Shown here: one piece after another, positions 55,023 through 63,843 of the stretch
How positions within the stretch are numbered: position 1 is the stretch's first letter
Layout: the number at the start of each line of letters is the position of its first letter
Assembly (NCBI RefSeq): GCF_013282575.1
Contig: NZ_JAAAYE010000006.1
Coordinates: forward strand, 89,383 to 153,382
DNA: 64,000 bases
Direction of reading: 5' to 3'
DNA from: Paraburkholderia sp. NMBU_R16
Lineage (GTDB): Bacteria > Pseudomonadota > Gammaproteobacteria > Burkholderiales > Burkholderiaceae
The notes under the pieces: model-generated
Told to the model about the DNA's origin: nothing
The model's database searches: none
Seen by the model: only the letters and a program-made list of their open reading frames with translations
Program-made: the position numbers and the translations under genes

Positions 55023-55199
55023 CGAATCAGCAAGCGCAGCGAAATCGCACGTCATCCATGGCGTGGCGGACGACGAGGATCTCGTCCGCGGTCGACTCAT
55101 TCGCATTGCCAATTGTGCACCGGTGCGCGGCTCGTCCGCGCACCCCTTTTCTACTGCTGCATTCGCCGGCATGCGGCTGCCGCGCTCGTCGCACGCTCA

Positions 55200-55658
55200 A
55201 TGTCCAGCTCCGAACGATACGCGCAACTGGTTCGAGATCTCTGCTACACGGTCGGCCTGCCCGATGCGGAGCACGTGCTGCGAACGCGCACGATCGAAGT
55301 GGAAGGTTTCGACGTGCGGCTCGAGTACTTCGAAAACGACCTCGAGGCCATTTACGCAAATTTTCACTATGGCACGGTAACGGCCGGGCGCACGCTCGTG
55401 GTGTTTCGGCTCATGCTCGAAGCCAATCTGCTCATTTACGCGCAGGATCAGGCCCAACTGGGACTCGACACGGATACGGGCGGCATCGTGTTGATCCTGC
55501 GGTTGCCGATGACGCCGGATGTAGACGGCGGCGTGCTTGCCGATCTGCTCGCGCACTATGCCGAGCACGGCCGCTATTGGCGGCAGAACATCATCGAATC
55601 GACGGACGAGATGTTCGAGGGAATCGTGGCGGGGGAGTATGTCTGGTTGAGGGCTTAG
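55200..55658 (+). CDS. hpaB: HpaB-like CesT-family T3SS chaperone
   Basis: This 152-residue acidic protein has the CesT chaperone pattern: MSSSERYAQLVRDLCYTVGLP, then beta strands TIEVEGFDVRLEYF and TLVVFRLMLEANLLIYAQDQAQLGLDTDTGGIVLILRLP, and a C-terminal helix. HpaB is the general export chaperone for effectors in Hrp2 systems and is encoded at this place in Xanthomonas. The frame is open further upstream, but 55200 gives the expected N-terminus. Confidence 0.85.
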   Translation: MSSSERYAQLVRDLCYTVGLPDAEHVLRTRTIEVEGFDVRLEYFENDLEAIYANFHYGTVTAGRTLVVFRLMLEANLLIYAQDQAQLGLDTDTGGIVLILRLPMTPDVDGGVLADLLAHYAEHGRYWRQNIIESTDEMFEGIVAGEYVWLRA

Positions 55659-55785
55659 GGGTGCGCCCTCGGCCGCATCGCTTGACGATGTCGTTCGGTG
55701 GATGACGGGCTCCGCTCGCAGCGCATCGCGCGGATGGACTGGCAGTGCTATACGATCCGCCTCTTGTCCTGCTCGTGACAACCGA

Positions 55786-56325
55786 TCAGTTCGAGATGAA
55801 CTCCCGAGCGCGGCCAGGCAAGTCTTTCGTGAAATCGGTCACCAACTCGTTCTGGGTCCGTAGCATCTGCAGCAGTTGAGTGCCAAGCTCGAAGTTCATA
55901 CCCGTGTTGAGCAGCTTTTCCTCCTCCTGTACGACCTTTTCCGCATCGCTCAGGGAATCCTCGCTGGCGTCGCCCCGAGTCGCATCCGGCGGGAGCTCGG
56001 GATGGTTGAGCCTCCGACGAGCAAGTTCCGCGGGCGGGCTCAAATTAAAGAGCGAGACGCCTTTTCCGGGCGGGGCAATCGCCCCCTGGGGCTGAGCGCG
56101 AGGCTCGAGCAGCGCGACGCCCCTGCTGCCTCCGCCCGACGTACCAAACCGCGCGACATCATGCGGCGCAGAGACGGTGCGCAGGTTCGAGAGCAAATCA
56201 CCTCCCGAGTTTCGCGCAGTGGCCACACCCAACGACTTCTCCGGGCGCCGCGGCGAATCGCCGTGTGTTGTCGATACGTTGCCAGACGCGCTGTTTCCTT
56301 CGAGTCCCGTTTTCATGATCGGCAT
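55786..56325 (-). CDS. Hypothetical candidate secreted protein (179 aa)
   Basis: This 179-residue protein has a Gly/Ser/Pro-rich first half and an acidic helical C-terminal part (SLSDAEKVVQEEEKLLNTGMNFELGTQLLQMLRTQNELVTDFTKDL). It is unrecognised; the C-terminal helix pair is somewhat like small inner-rod or filament proteins. A good hrpII box with TAAGGT -10 lies upstream. Start 56325 or 56316 (both Met). It converges on hpaB and diverges from the 56598 gene. Confidence 0.66.
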   Translation of the reverse strand: MPIMKTGLEGNSASGNVSTTHGDSPRRPEKSLGVATARNSGGDLLSNLRTVSAPHDVARFGTSGGGSRGVALLEPRAQPQGAIAPPGKGVSLFNLSPPAELARRRLNHPELPPDATRGDASEDSLSDAEKVVQEEEKLLNTGMNFELGTQLLQMLRTQNELVTDFTKDLPGRAREFISN

Positions 56326-56369
56326 GCCTCAAACAATGCAGCGTGGCAACGTGCCACCGCTTGGCACAT

Positions 56370-56431
56370 ACCTTACAACCGTGGCGTTCGCCGATTGCCT
56401 CTGACCACGAAGCATTGACGCCGAATCCGAA
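56370..56431 (-). promoter_or_regulatory. hrpII box and -10 of the 55786 gene
   Basis: On the minus strand TTCG occurs at 56431-56428 and 56411-56408 (16-base gap). TAAGGT (56375-56370) follows after 32 bases and fits TANNNT. Confidence 0.7.
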
Positions 56432-56495
56432 CCCGGCACGCTCAGGCATCGCCCGACACTGCTCAGCCACCGACATTCCCCTCACGCGGCGGCGC

Positions 56496-56519
56496 TTCGC
56501 AGTTTCGCGCGCTGCTTCG
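56496..56519 (+). promoter_or_regulatory. hrpII box of the 56598 gene
   Basis: TTCG at 56496-56499 and 56516-56519 with 16 bases between, ~80 bases before the start codon. No exact TANNNT was seen at ~31 bases, so the -10 is weak. It is divergent from the box at 56408. Confidence 0.55.
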
Positions 56520-56597
56520 CATCGGGCGACCGGGTATGACAAGGGCTGTCACATCCGCAAGACATAGTGCAATGCGAATCAACTCCTACGCATTGTC

Positions 56598-59500
56598 ATG
56601 GCGAATCACCGTCGAGTCGGATGCCTCTCGCCCTCCGAATTGCCCGCGAATGAAGAAACGGAACAGGACTCCCTGCTCGGCGCCGTATCGCCCGGGGCTG
56701 CACCGCAAGCAAGCGGACCGATCTCGCGCTTGAAGGATGCGTTCGCCAGCTTCCGTAAAGTCGAACGGGCCCGTCCTACCGATGTCAGCAGTGCGGTGTT
56801 CCATCGCAGCAGGTCCGGTCGGATATGGAGCCCATGGCATTTCACGCATCACGGTCGGGAGCCCGACGTTGCCGACAGTCTGCCGCCGCTGCCCTCCCCG
56901 TCGCGGGCCAGGCACTCCGAAGAAGCTGTGATGCTCGCACGATCCGCGCTCGTGCGCGTCCGATCGAGCGCGATCTCCGACACCGCCGATCTCACCGCCG
57001 GGGTAACGCAAAAAACTCGGGCGCACCCGCTTCGTACCGCCCATGATGTGCGCGTCTGCGTGGCCAATGAACTCACTGCCTCGCCTTTTCATCCGGAAGA
57101 ACTCGATCGGTTCTCGTCGCAGCTATACAGTGTCGCGTCGCTCGACGGCGCATCGCGGGTCGCCGCCGCGAGAGCGCAGCTGTTCGTCGACGCTGCGCGC
57201 AAGGCAGGCATTCGGGACACATGGTTGGCACATCGGATGCTGTCGCAAATCGCCTGTCTCGATTTCGACGCGCCGCTCCGTGGTCGCGCGGCCAACGACG
57301 AAGAACGGCACGCATGGCATGTGGTGCGCGAGCTCTCGCGCTCTGACCTCGGATTCTCGATGCTCGAGCAGATTCGCGCCGTCCATGGGGTGCCATTGCG
57401 AAGTCGCACGCATCGCGTCGCCATCAAGGCGCTTTTCGAAAGCGCGGCTGAACTCGACCGCGCGTCTCGCGGCAGGGATGGAATATCCGGTCCGGACTAC
57501 TCTCCGGGCGCGGTCGCCGCTCGCATGGGATCCACGTCCGCCCCGCTTCGCGCCGACGAGTCGGGTTCGACCGCCCTTGCCAAACGCGCGTTCGATGCCG
57601 CGCGCACGCTGCTGGAATCGGGCTCCGATGCGCTCACGCCAGACCAATGCGGCGCCTTGCTGGCATGGCGGCAAGGGTTTCGCGAAGACGGGACAGGCAG
57701 CGATTTCTCGCGGACGCGCGAACGGCTGCACAAGTTCGTGACGAAGTCGATTCCCCGGGTGGAAGAAGATCGATGGAAAACATTGCTGCCTCGTATGTTG
57801 CTCGGCAAGCATGCCTCACCCTTGTCCGCGCTCCGATTCGGTACGCGCGGCGTACCGCGCAAGACGCTCGAGCTCGAGCAGGCAGCGCTCAAACGGAAGA
57901 TGGTCGAAGCGCAGGTGCAGATACAAGGCAGTGCGGCCGTGGCACCGACCGCTGTCTTGAAGCACGCCCGCGCGCCGCGCAAAGCCGGCGCCCGGGCCGC
58001 TCGGCAACTGTACGTGGAATACCGCGATGCGTCGATCCGGGAAAAGACTCGCGCGGCGCTGGCGCGACTGCTGACGAGGGCCGAACTGAGGCCCAGCGCG
58101 CTTCTCAGTCATGTACGCGCGCAAAGTTCGGTGGTTGAGCTCGCTGCGCTGCAGGTGTGGCTGGATCGCGGCGGGTTCCCGGGCGGGCATCCGGATCACA
58201 CGGCCCTCGTCGACATCGCGAAGCACGCCCACGAAATAGGCGAATCCCTGGCACAGTCGAGAAACATGCGAATGAAACAAGGGCGTGCGCGGCGCAAGCT
58301 CGATCGTCTTATCGAATCGACCAACGCTTGGCAACAGATGTCCGCGGATCGGCTCGCAAAGACCAAGCCATTCAGCCGGCTCGTGAAAGAGCCTTTCGAC
58401 GTAATGCGGCTTGCGGCGTGGGGTAAGGTGACCGGGATATCCGACGACGATCCCTTCTGGCTCGAGGTGCGCGACCTGCTCGCGCTCGAAGACCCCTCTC
58501 CGCCCGCCGGGGCCCGCAATATCGCCACCGTTCGGTCGACGTTGACGGATGTGATCATGGGCCTGCAATCGGGACAGCGGCTGCGGCTGAGCGATGGTGG
58601 CCATCAAGGCATCAGCACTCGCGGTCTGAACTTCACGACGAAGCTGTTGGTGGGTGGACTCGCAATACCCGTCTCGCCACGGTTCGACGTACGCGCATCG
58701 CGTACGCGCGAAGCCGTCGTGGAGATCAGCCGCTCCACACAGGGCGTAGAGTTTTACGCCGGTACGGCAGATGCAACCGAGCGTCATCTCGGCGCCGGCC
58801 TGATGGTCGGATATGACATCGACGTCGGCATGACCGCGCTGCGCGCGGGGCTCGTCACGAACGCGACGTTGCACGCGCATGAAATCAGCCGCCCACGCGG
58901 CGTGTCGATCCGGGTCGCGAGACGAATCAAGCCCGACGGCTCCGGGTACGACGACGATGCCATGCGGGCAAAGCTCGCCGAGATCAGCGACTTCCTGTTC
59001 AGCGAAGCGACGCTCACGTCCGACGACGGACCCAACGGTCTTTGGAACCGTCTCGCCGCGCGCTACTGGAACGACCCGGATGTATCGATCAGTTGGACCG
59101 ACGGTCTCAGCGATACGAAGCGGCGCGGACTCACGATCGACGCCACGGCAACGGCCGAATTTTACAAGTTCGGTGTCGACGCCCCGAACGATCCGGGCGA
59201 TATCACGCTGCGTGTCGGACCGTCGGCCGGCATAGGGCGGCAAAAATCGAGGCAAACGGTCGACTCCGTCGAACGAAGCGGTTTGCTGCGAGTCGAGCAG
59301 CATCGCATCAATACAGGGTCGTTTTGGCAGCTGCGCAGAGGCATCGCGCCCGGCTTCGCACATCCGCTGTCCGCAACGGGCCACGAGAGCATCGGCCTGC
59401 TTTCCATCGATACCCCCGTGAAGACGACGAAGGTCGGTCAGCGCAATACGTCCGCGAAGCTGCAGATGGTGCGCGAAGAAGGAAGACTCGTTCATCGTGC

Positions 59501-60038
59501 TTGCCTGCTGGACATCGAATATTCGGATGTCGCCGGCTACGTCGGCGCGCTGCACGCCTCGCGCAACGAAATCCTCCGGCTCCTGCTCGCGCACGAACGC
59601 GCCAAGGCGCCAGCCGGTACCGCCGATCCGTCCACCTCTCGCGCCCAAAGCGCCCGGGCCATTCAACGCATCGACGCATATATCGCCGATGTCCATGTCA
59701 ACCGCAGCCCGCATCTGACGTACGTGCTGCGGCATCGATTGCGCAAGGATGCTGCCGATGCGCTCGACGCGAACACCGCGCTTATCGAACGAGCGCAAGG
59801 CGACGCGACGCGCGTCGCTCAGATCGAGGCCGACACTGAATCCATTTTGCGGGACCCGACATCATGGATGCTCGTGGAGCTGAAGGTCAGAGAGCGCACC
59901 ACGCGCACTCAAAGCGTCGGGCCCAACGCGATCGCGCATCTGAATACGCGCACCAGTGCGACCGGCGATCGCGAGATCATCGTGGAAAACGTACCCTTCC
60001 AGGTGCTGGAAGAGCTCGATACGGTCGGAATCGCGTGA
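56598..60038 (+). CDS. Large effector-like protein (1146 aa), paralogue of the 12304 product
   Basis: This is a 1146-residue protein without signal peptide. Residues 1-150 are probably disordered, ~155-660 helical and Arg/Ala-rich, and ~660-960 beta-rich. It matches the 1084-residue protein at 12304 in domain order and in motifs: paired Gly-rich strands, GPNG, (N/K)DP-x-x-S-(I/V)-x-W. No Ala-Trp-Arg triad was seen here. Size and architecture suit the large AWR/RipA-like effectors, tentatively. Its hrpII box and position just beyond the T3SS core favour a translocated effector. No strong ribosome site precedes ATG 56598. Confidence 0.75.
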   Translation: MANHRRVGCLSPSELPANEETEQDSLLGAVSPGAAPQASGPISRLKDAFASFRKVERARPTDVSSAVFHRSRSGRIWSPWHFTHHGREPDVADSLPPLPSPSRARHSEEAVMLARSALVRVRSSAISDTADLTAGVTQKTRAHPLRTAHDVRVCVANELTASPFHPEELDRFSSQLYSVASLDGASRVAAARAQLFVDAARKAGIRDTWLAHRMLSQIACLDFDAPLRGRAANDEERHAWHVVRELSRSDLGFSMLEQIRAVHGVPLRSRTHRVAIKALFESAAELDRASRGRDGISGPDYSPGAVAARMGSTSAPLRADESGSTALAKRAFDAARTLLESGSDALTPDQCGALLAWRQGFREDGTGSDFSRTRERLHKFVTKSIPRVEEDRWKTLLPRMLLGKHASPLSALRFGTRGVPRKTLELEQAALKRKMVEAQVQIQGSAAVAPTAVLKHARAPRKAGARAARQLYVEYRDASIREKTRAALARLLTRAELRPSALLSHVRAQSSVVELAALQVWLDRGGFPGGHPDHTALVDIAKHAHEIGESLAQSRNMRMKQGRARRKLDRLIESTNAWQQMSADRLAKTKPFSRLVKEPFDVMRLAAWGKVTGISDDDPFWLEVRDLLALEDPSPPAGARNIATVRSTLTDVIMGLQSGQRLRLSDGGHQGISTRGLNFTTKLLVGGLAIPVSPRFDVRASRTREAVVEISRSTQGVEFYAGTADATERHLGAGLMVGYDIDVGMTALRAGLVTNATLHAHEISRPRGVSIRVARRIKPDGSGYDDDAMRAKLAEISDFLFSEATLTSDDGPNGLWNRLAARYWNDPDVSISWTDGLSDTKRRGLTIDATATAEFYKFGVDAPNDPGDITLRVGPSAGIGRQKSRQTVDSVERSGLLRVEQHRINTGSFWQLRRGIAPGFAHPLSATGHESIGLLSIDTPVKTTKVGQRNTSAKLQMVREEGRLVHRACLLDIEYSDVAGYVGALHASRNEILRLLLAHERAKAPAGTADPSTSRAQSARAIQRIDAYIADVHVNRSPHLTYVLRHRLRKDAADALDANTALIERAQGDATRVAQIEADTESILRDPTSWMLVELKVRERTTRTQSVGPNAIAHLNTRTSATGDREIIVENVPFQVLEELDTVGIA

Positions 60039-60054
60039 CATCCTGTCCGATCCG

Positions 60055-60116
60055 TTCGTTTGATCGGCGCCGCGTTCGCCTGCGGCGTGCCATCGTGCCG
60101 CATCGAGACCGACAAT
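60055..60116 (+). promoter_or_regulatory. hrpII box and GACAAT -10 before the 60154 gene
   Basis: TTCG at 60055-60058 and 60075-60078 have a 16-base gap. GACAAT at 60111-60116 follows after 32 bases, identical in sequence and spacing to the element before 4856. Confidence 0.6.
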
Positions 60117-60153
60117 CGGACATCGAGTATCAGGTGATGGACAGGAGGGGTTC

Positions 60154-61230
60154 GTGCGCACCGATAGTTCTCAGTGGAACAACTTCTTCGATATTCACGG
60201 ACCGGGCGGTCTAGGCCCGCAGAACGCCGGTGAGGGATTTGATTCGGGCCCCAGCGCGCGGCGCTCTTCGGGCTCCCCAATAGACGGCTTGCCCGGTTTT
60301 CAACGCGCACACGGGCAAAAAACGACCGGTAATCGTTTCGCGGATGCGGCGCACGCATTGGGAGACGGCGTCCGTGAAGCATGGCAGCATTTGACTGGAA
60401 ACCCGCCAAACGCGGGGGGCTATTACTCGGGCATGCCGCAATCCGGCATACCTCACCCATGGGGTTTCTCTTCGGCTTACGCACCGCGATACGCAAGCAC
60501 CATGCAGCCTGGCATGATGCCCTCGATGGGCCCGATCAGAATGGTGAACGCAATCGTAAGCGCGTGCCTCGGCTTGGCGATCGGGGCGTTCGATCCCATG
60601 ATGGGCTTGATCACAGGCGTCGGTATGTTCGCCGAAAGCGAAATGTCGGCAACGTACATGCGGAACATGATGGCGGGCGTCAATCAACAGGCCGGCATGC
60701 AGCAAGGTGGCGAATTCAGCATGCCGTACGTTGCGCCTGGAGCTATGCCATGGTCCGTGCCCGTTCCGGGTGCCCCGCTCGGCCCGTTCGCGAACGAATG
60801 GATGATGTACATGCCGGTTCTTGCAATGATGCTGTTCATGCAAAACGCAGGTCAAGGCGGCGCACCGAGTGCGGCGGGCCCCATGGAGAGCGACGGCTTC
60901 CGACAACATAACGGTCCGAGGTTTTCCGCGCCGGCCAACGGCCAACCTACGGATATGGCGGGCCATGACATGCCCGAGGCCGAGAGTCATGCTGCGTCGG
61001 AGGGCGTTTTGCCGCCCTGGCGATTTCTGTTTGACGTCGACGGAAATACGACTCAGGAACAGGTCAGAGAGAAATATCGGGAGTTTCGCAAGCAGATAAT
61101 TGACTCGCCGGAAAACGAGCAGTTAAAAAAGCATGGACTGTCCGAACTCAGTGAGCGCTATCGGGACGCACTCGAATATTTCGCCGAGTACGGCGCCGCC
61201 CCCGAACCCGAGGATAGAACCGGCATGTGA
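60154..61230 (+). CDS. Candidate secreted protein with hydrophobic core and degenerate J-like domain
   Basis: The 358-residue protein starts at GTG 60154 with AGGAGG five bases upstream. Residues 1-125 are Gly/Ser/Pro-rich. About 128-165 is hydrophobic (MVNAIVSACLGLAIGAFDPMMGLITGVGMFAES), with a second Met-rich stretch at ~215-230. The C-terminal ~60 residues (PWRFLFDVDGNTTQEQVREKYREFRKQIIDSP onward) resemble a DnaJ J-domain whose HPD is replaced by DSP. Whether it inserts into host membranes or mimics a co-chaperone is inference. The hrpII promoter links it to the regulon. Confidence 0.7.
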   Translation: MRTDSSQWNNFFDIHGPGGLGPQNAGEGFDSGPSARRSSGSPIDGLPGFQRAHGQKTTGNRFADAAHALGDGVREAWQHLTGNPPNAGGYYSGMPQSGIPHPWGFSSAYAPRYASTMQPGMMPSMGPIRMVNAIVSACLGLAIGAFDPMMGLITGVGMFAESEMSATYMRNMMAGVNQQAGMQQGGEFSMPYVAPGAMPWSVPVPGAPLGPFANEWMMYMPVLAMMLFMQNAGQGGAPSAAGPMESDGFRQHNGPRFSAPANGQPTDMAGHDMPEAESHAASEGVLPPWRFLFDVDGNTTQEQVREKYREFRKQIIDSPENEQLKKHGLSELSERYRDALEYFAEYGAAPEPEDRTGM

Positions 61231-61300
61231 CTGGCGGCGCCTGTTCCCCCCAACTGCGACGACGCGCCGTCCCAAGAGCGTCGCGTGCTGCACCATCGAT

Positions 61301-62215
61301 TCAAGCGGCTTGGGTCTGCGCCGCCACGAATGCAAGATGACTGCGATTGAGCGCCTTGTATTTGTCGCGCAGTTGACGCAGATGGTAGTCCACGTTATGT
61401 GCCGTCGTGTCGAGACGGATGGCAATCTCCTTGTCGGAGAGCCCGAGTACGAGCAAGCTCAGAATCCGTTGCTGAAGCTGCGACAACACGCCGGCCGCCT
61501 CGCGCCTGCGCATCGCTTTGATGTGTGCGGAGCAGCGCTGATGCACCGACAACCCAAGCGCGAGCGATTGCGCCAGCACATTGTCGGTGATCCACCCCAT
61601 GCTGTGGCGCGGCGACGCAAAGCTGATGATCGAGCGGATCGTCGTGTTCGAAATCGACACACCGAACGTCAGCCCGCTGCAAACACCTTTTTCGCGCATC
61701 TGATCGAGAAGTTGCTGAGAACGCGCATAGTCGCCGTTCTGGCGCCACTTCGTCACGAGGCTTTTCAAATCCCAGATGTGGGGAACGTCACTGACCAAGG
61801 CGGCGCGCAAATGGCTGTCCTGCTCGAGAAAGCCCGCCTCGAGCAGCTGTGTCGCGATACTCGTCGTCAGATAGTTGCGCAACAGATAGACTCGTTGCAC
61901 GCGGCCGCGCTTGTCTGTCTTGACGGCCATATACGCCAGCCCACCGTAGCCGAGCATGCGCAACAGCGTGCGCACGAGCCGTACGCGTTCCTCCGCATTG
62001 CGTGCCGCACCGAGCTCCACCGCAATGTCCGTTTCGCGGCCGAGTTCGTCGCCGCGGATCATCGATGCTATTTCCGCTTCGTCGACGTAACAGAGTTCAG
62101 GGCCCGTGCGCCTCGGGTAAGACTCCGGCTCTTCGCCTCGTTCCAGTAATGCCGTGTCGAATCGATCTTGTACCAGGCAGCCCGCAGGCTCTCTCACCAC
62201 ATCTCCGTACGACAT
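61301..62215 (-). CDS. LuxR-family regulator with degenerate ligand pocket (solo 4)
   Basis: This 304-residue regulator has an autoinducer-domain-like region (~60-230) and a LuxR HTH (LSDKEIAIRLDTTAHNVDYHLRQLRDKYKALNRSHLAFVAA). By spacing, the TraR Trp57, Tyr61 and Pro71 positions read Ile, Leu and Ser, with Asp70 and Trp85 kept. It is most like the 28306 protein (shared ALGLSVHQRCSAHIKA / TLGLSVQQRCSAYVRA). It lies 134 bases downstream of solo 5 on the same strand and converges on the 60154 gene. Confidence 0.86.
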   Translation of the reverse strand: MSYGDVVREPAGCLVQDRFDTALLERGEEPESYPRRTGPELCYVDEAEIASMIRGDELGRETDIAVELGAARNAEERVRLVRTLLRMLGYGGLAYMAVKTDKRGRVQRVYLLRNYLTTSIATQLLEAGFLEQDSHLRAALVSDVPHIWDLKSLVTKWRQNGDYARSQQLLDQMREKGVCSGLTFGVSISNTTIRSIISFASPRHSMGWITDNVLAQSLALGLSVHQRCSAHIKAMRRREAAGVLSQLQQRILSLLVLGLSDKEIAIRLDTTAHNVDYHLRQLRDKYKALNRSHLAFVAAQTQAA

Positions 62216-62349
62216 TCGTACTCCTCATCGTTGCAGCGGACCAAGACATCCCCCCGCGCATCGGACGATGCGGCTTTGTTCCCGTAGTCAGTGGCGATAC
62301 GTGCGGGCATCGAACCCGTCATGTGGTTATGGCGTTCGCTCGACGCCTT

Positions 62350-63195
62350 TCAATCGTCGAGAATCCGGCCAGCGATATACGCGAGCTGCACCCGGTTCAG
62401 TGCATCGAACCGCTTTTCGAGCTGGCGCAAGTGATAGGCAACCGTGTGGACCGACATCGACATGCGCTCGGCGATCTCGCGATTGCTGAGCCCCTGCGCG
62501 ACGCAACGAAGCATGCTGGTTTGTACCTCGGTGGGCGCCGATACTTCCCACTCGGGCAGCAGCCGGTCAATGCGTGGTTCTATGAACGAGTGCAGCGAGA
62601 CGCCGATGGCATAGGCCTCACCGATCGTGGCATCGGTGATCCAACGGCGGTTGGGCTGCGCGCTGGAGAGCGTCACGATCGCATGCTCGAATGGCCGTTC
62701 GGTCGGCAGCCCGAACGTGACACCGCTATGAGCACCGACCTGAATGGCGCCGGCAACGAAGCGTTTCGCGGCCGCCGCGCTCGCACGGCTCGCGGGCAGC
62801 CCGAACAATGAATCGAGATCCCACGCCAGCGGCCAATCGAATCGGCACGCGAAATCGATACGCGGATCGGTTTCAAAGAATGAGTCGCGGTTGAACCGCT
62901 CAGCCCAACCCGGCGGCGAATAGGTATCGAACCAGGCCAATGCGGTCACGCGTTCGCCGACCCGCTGAATGAGCCAATAGCAAAGCCAATCGAATCCCGC
63001 TTTGTGAATCGCGGCGCTCGTGAGGTTACGCCGAACGCTCAGATCGTCGCAGCGTCCGAGGTCTGTCAGCAACGCAGGCTCGCCACCGAACGCAAGGGGT
63101 CGAGCCTGATTTTGCGCCTCGATCGGACGGCCTTCGAGCTGCCTGTCGCCGAACGTCACCACGACGGCGCGGCGCTTCTTTGTCCCGCTCATCAT
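62350..63195 (-). CDS. LuxR-family regulator with mostly intact ligand pocket (solo 5)
   Basis: This 281-residue regulator has an autoinducer-binding domain with Trp57, Asp70, Pro71 and Trp85 equivalents (PGWAERF, TDP, WPLAW), Tyr61 being Phe, and HTH LSNREIAERMSMSVHTVAYHLRQLEKRFDALNRVQLAYIAG. It is most like the 29349 protein (AGFDWLCYW and DTYSPPGWAERF against AGFDWLCYC and DSYSPPGWAARY). Start 63195 (MMSGTKKR) has GGGAACG before it; the frame continues to 63240 without support. Confidence 0.86.
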   Translation of the reverse strand: MMSGTKKRRAVVVTFGDRQLEGRPIEAQNQARPLAFGGEPALLTDLGRCDDLSVRRNLTSAAIHKAGFDWLCYWLIQRVGERVTALAWFDTYSPPGWAERFNRDSFFETDPRIDFACRFDWPLAWDLDSLFGLPASRASAAAAKRFVAGAIQVGAHSGVTFGLPTERPFEHAIVTLSSAQPNRRWITDATIGEAYAIGVSLHSFIEPRIDRLLPEWEVSAPTEVQTSMLRCVAQGLSNREIAERMSMSVHTVAYHLRQLEKRFDALNRVQLAYIAGRILDD

Positions 63196-63843
63196 TCGTT
63201 CCCACCCACCGTAAAAGTTGCTACCCCCAGGCGTTGGCATCGATCCTCGAGGCCCCGGGGTACTCGCGCATCAATCCGCGATATGGACGCATCCGGAGGC
63301 GATCGCCATGCCTGGTCGAAATGCTCTCATGCCCTCTTTGCTCTGTTGTTTTTTTGCGTTTGAACGATGTCCGTCCAAACTGACACGGCATTGTCGATGG
63401 AGCGCACCGCGGGTGTGCACTCATCGCGTTATAGATTCACTGCTCGTTTTGGAGGTCAGGCGCCTTGCCTGACTAACATTCTAGGAAACGCGCATGAGTT
63501 GCAAGACAGAAGCTCTCGTCAGGTGACCACGACGAGACCGCTCCATCCTACGTTTTTTGGGGATGGCGAAGCGTCTTGGACCCGAAGCTGTCGGCCCGCA
63601 TGCGAAAAACTCGATGCAAACGCAACGATTTTTGCGGTCTGCTCATCGCAGCAATGCTGCCCCGCCATCGAAATTCGCCTGCCACTGTGGCGCGACAATC
63701 TGGATGAGAGACGCGCGACAAACAAGATGAGAATGTCGCGGCGAGGTTGATGATGCCGATGTTGATTGACGCTGACAAGCGTTTGTTGATTGACGCTCGG
63801 CGCATGTTGCATGCCGCGCGTCAATCACGATGAGAACAACGCG
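63196..63843. other. ~650-base region without a convincing gene; 14-bp direct repeat
   Basis: Only short, overlapping, low-quality frames occur. TGTTGATTGACGCT is repeated at 63760-63773 and 63784-63797 (24-base period), and a partial inverted copy (CGTCAATCA) lies near 63823. The repeats precede the end of the gene at 63844 on the other strand. Their role is unknown. Confidence 0.5.

Noticed and set aside
57816..59798. 660-residue minus-strand ORF
   Set aside because: Antisense to the 1146-residue protein; no supporting motif or start signal.
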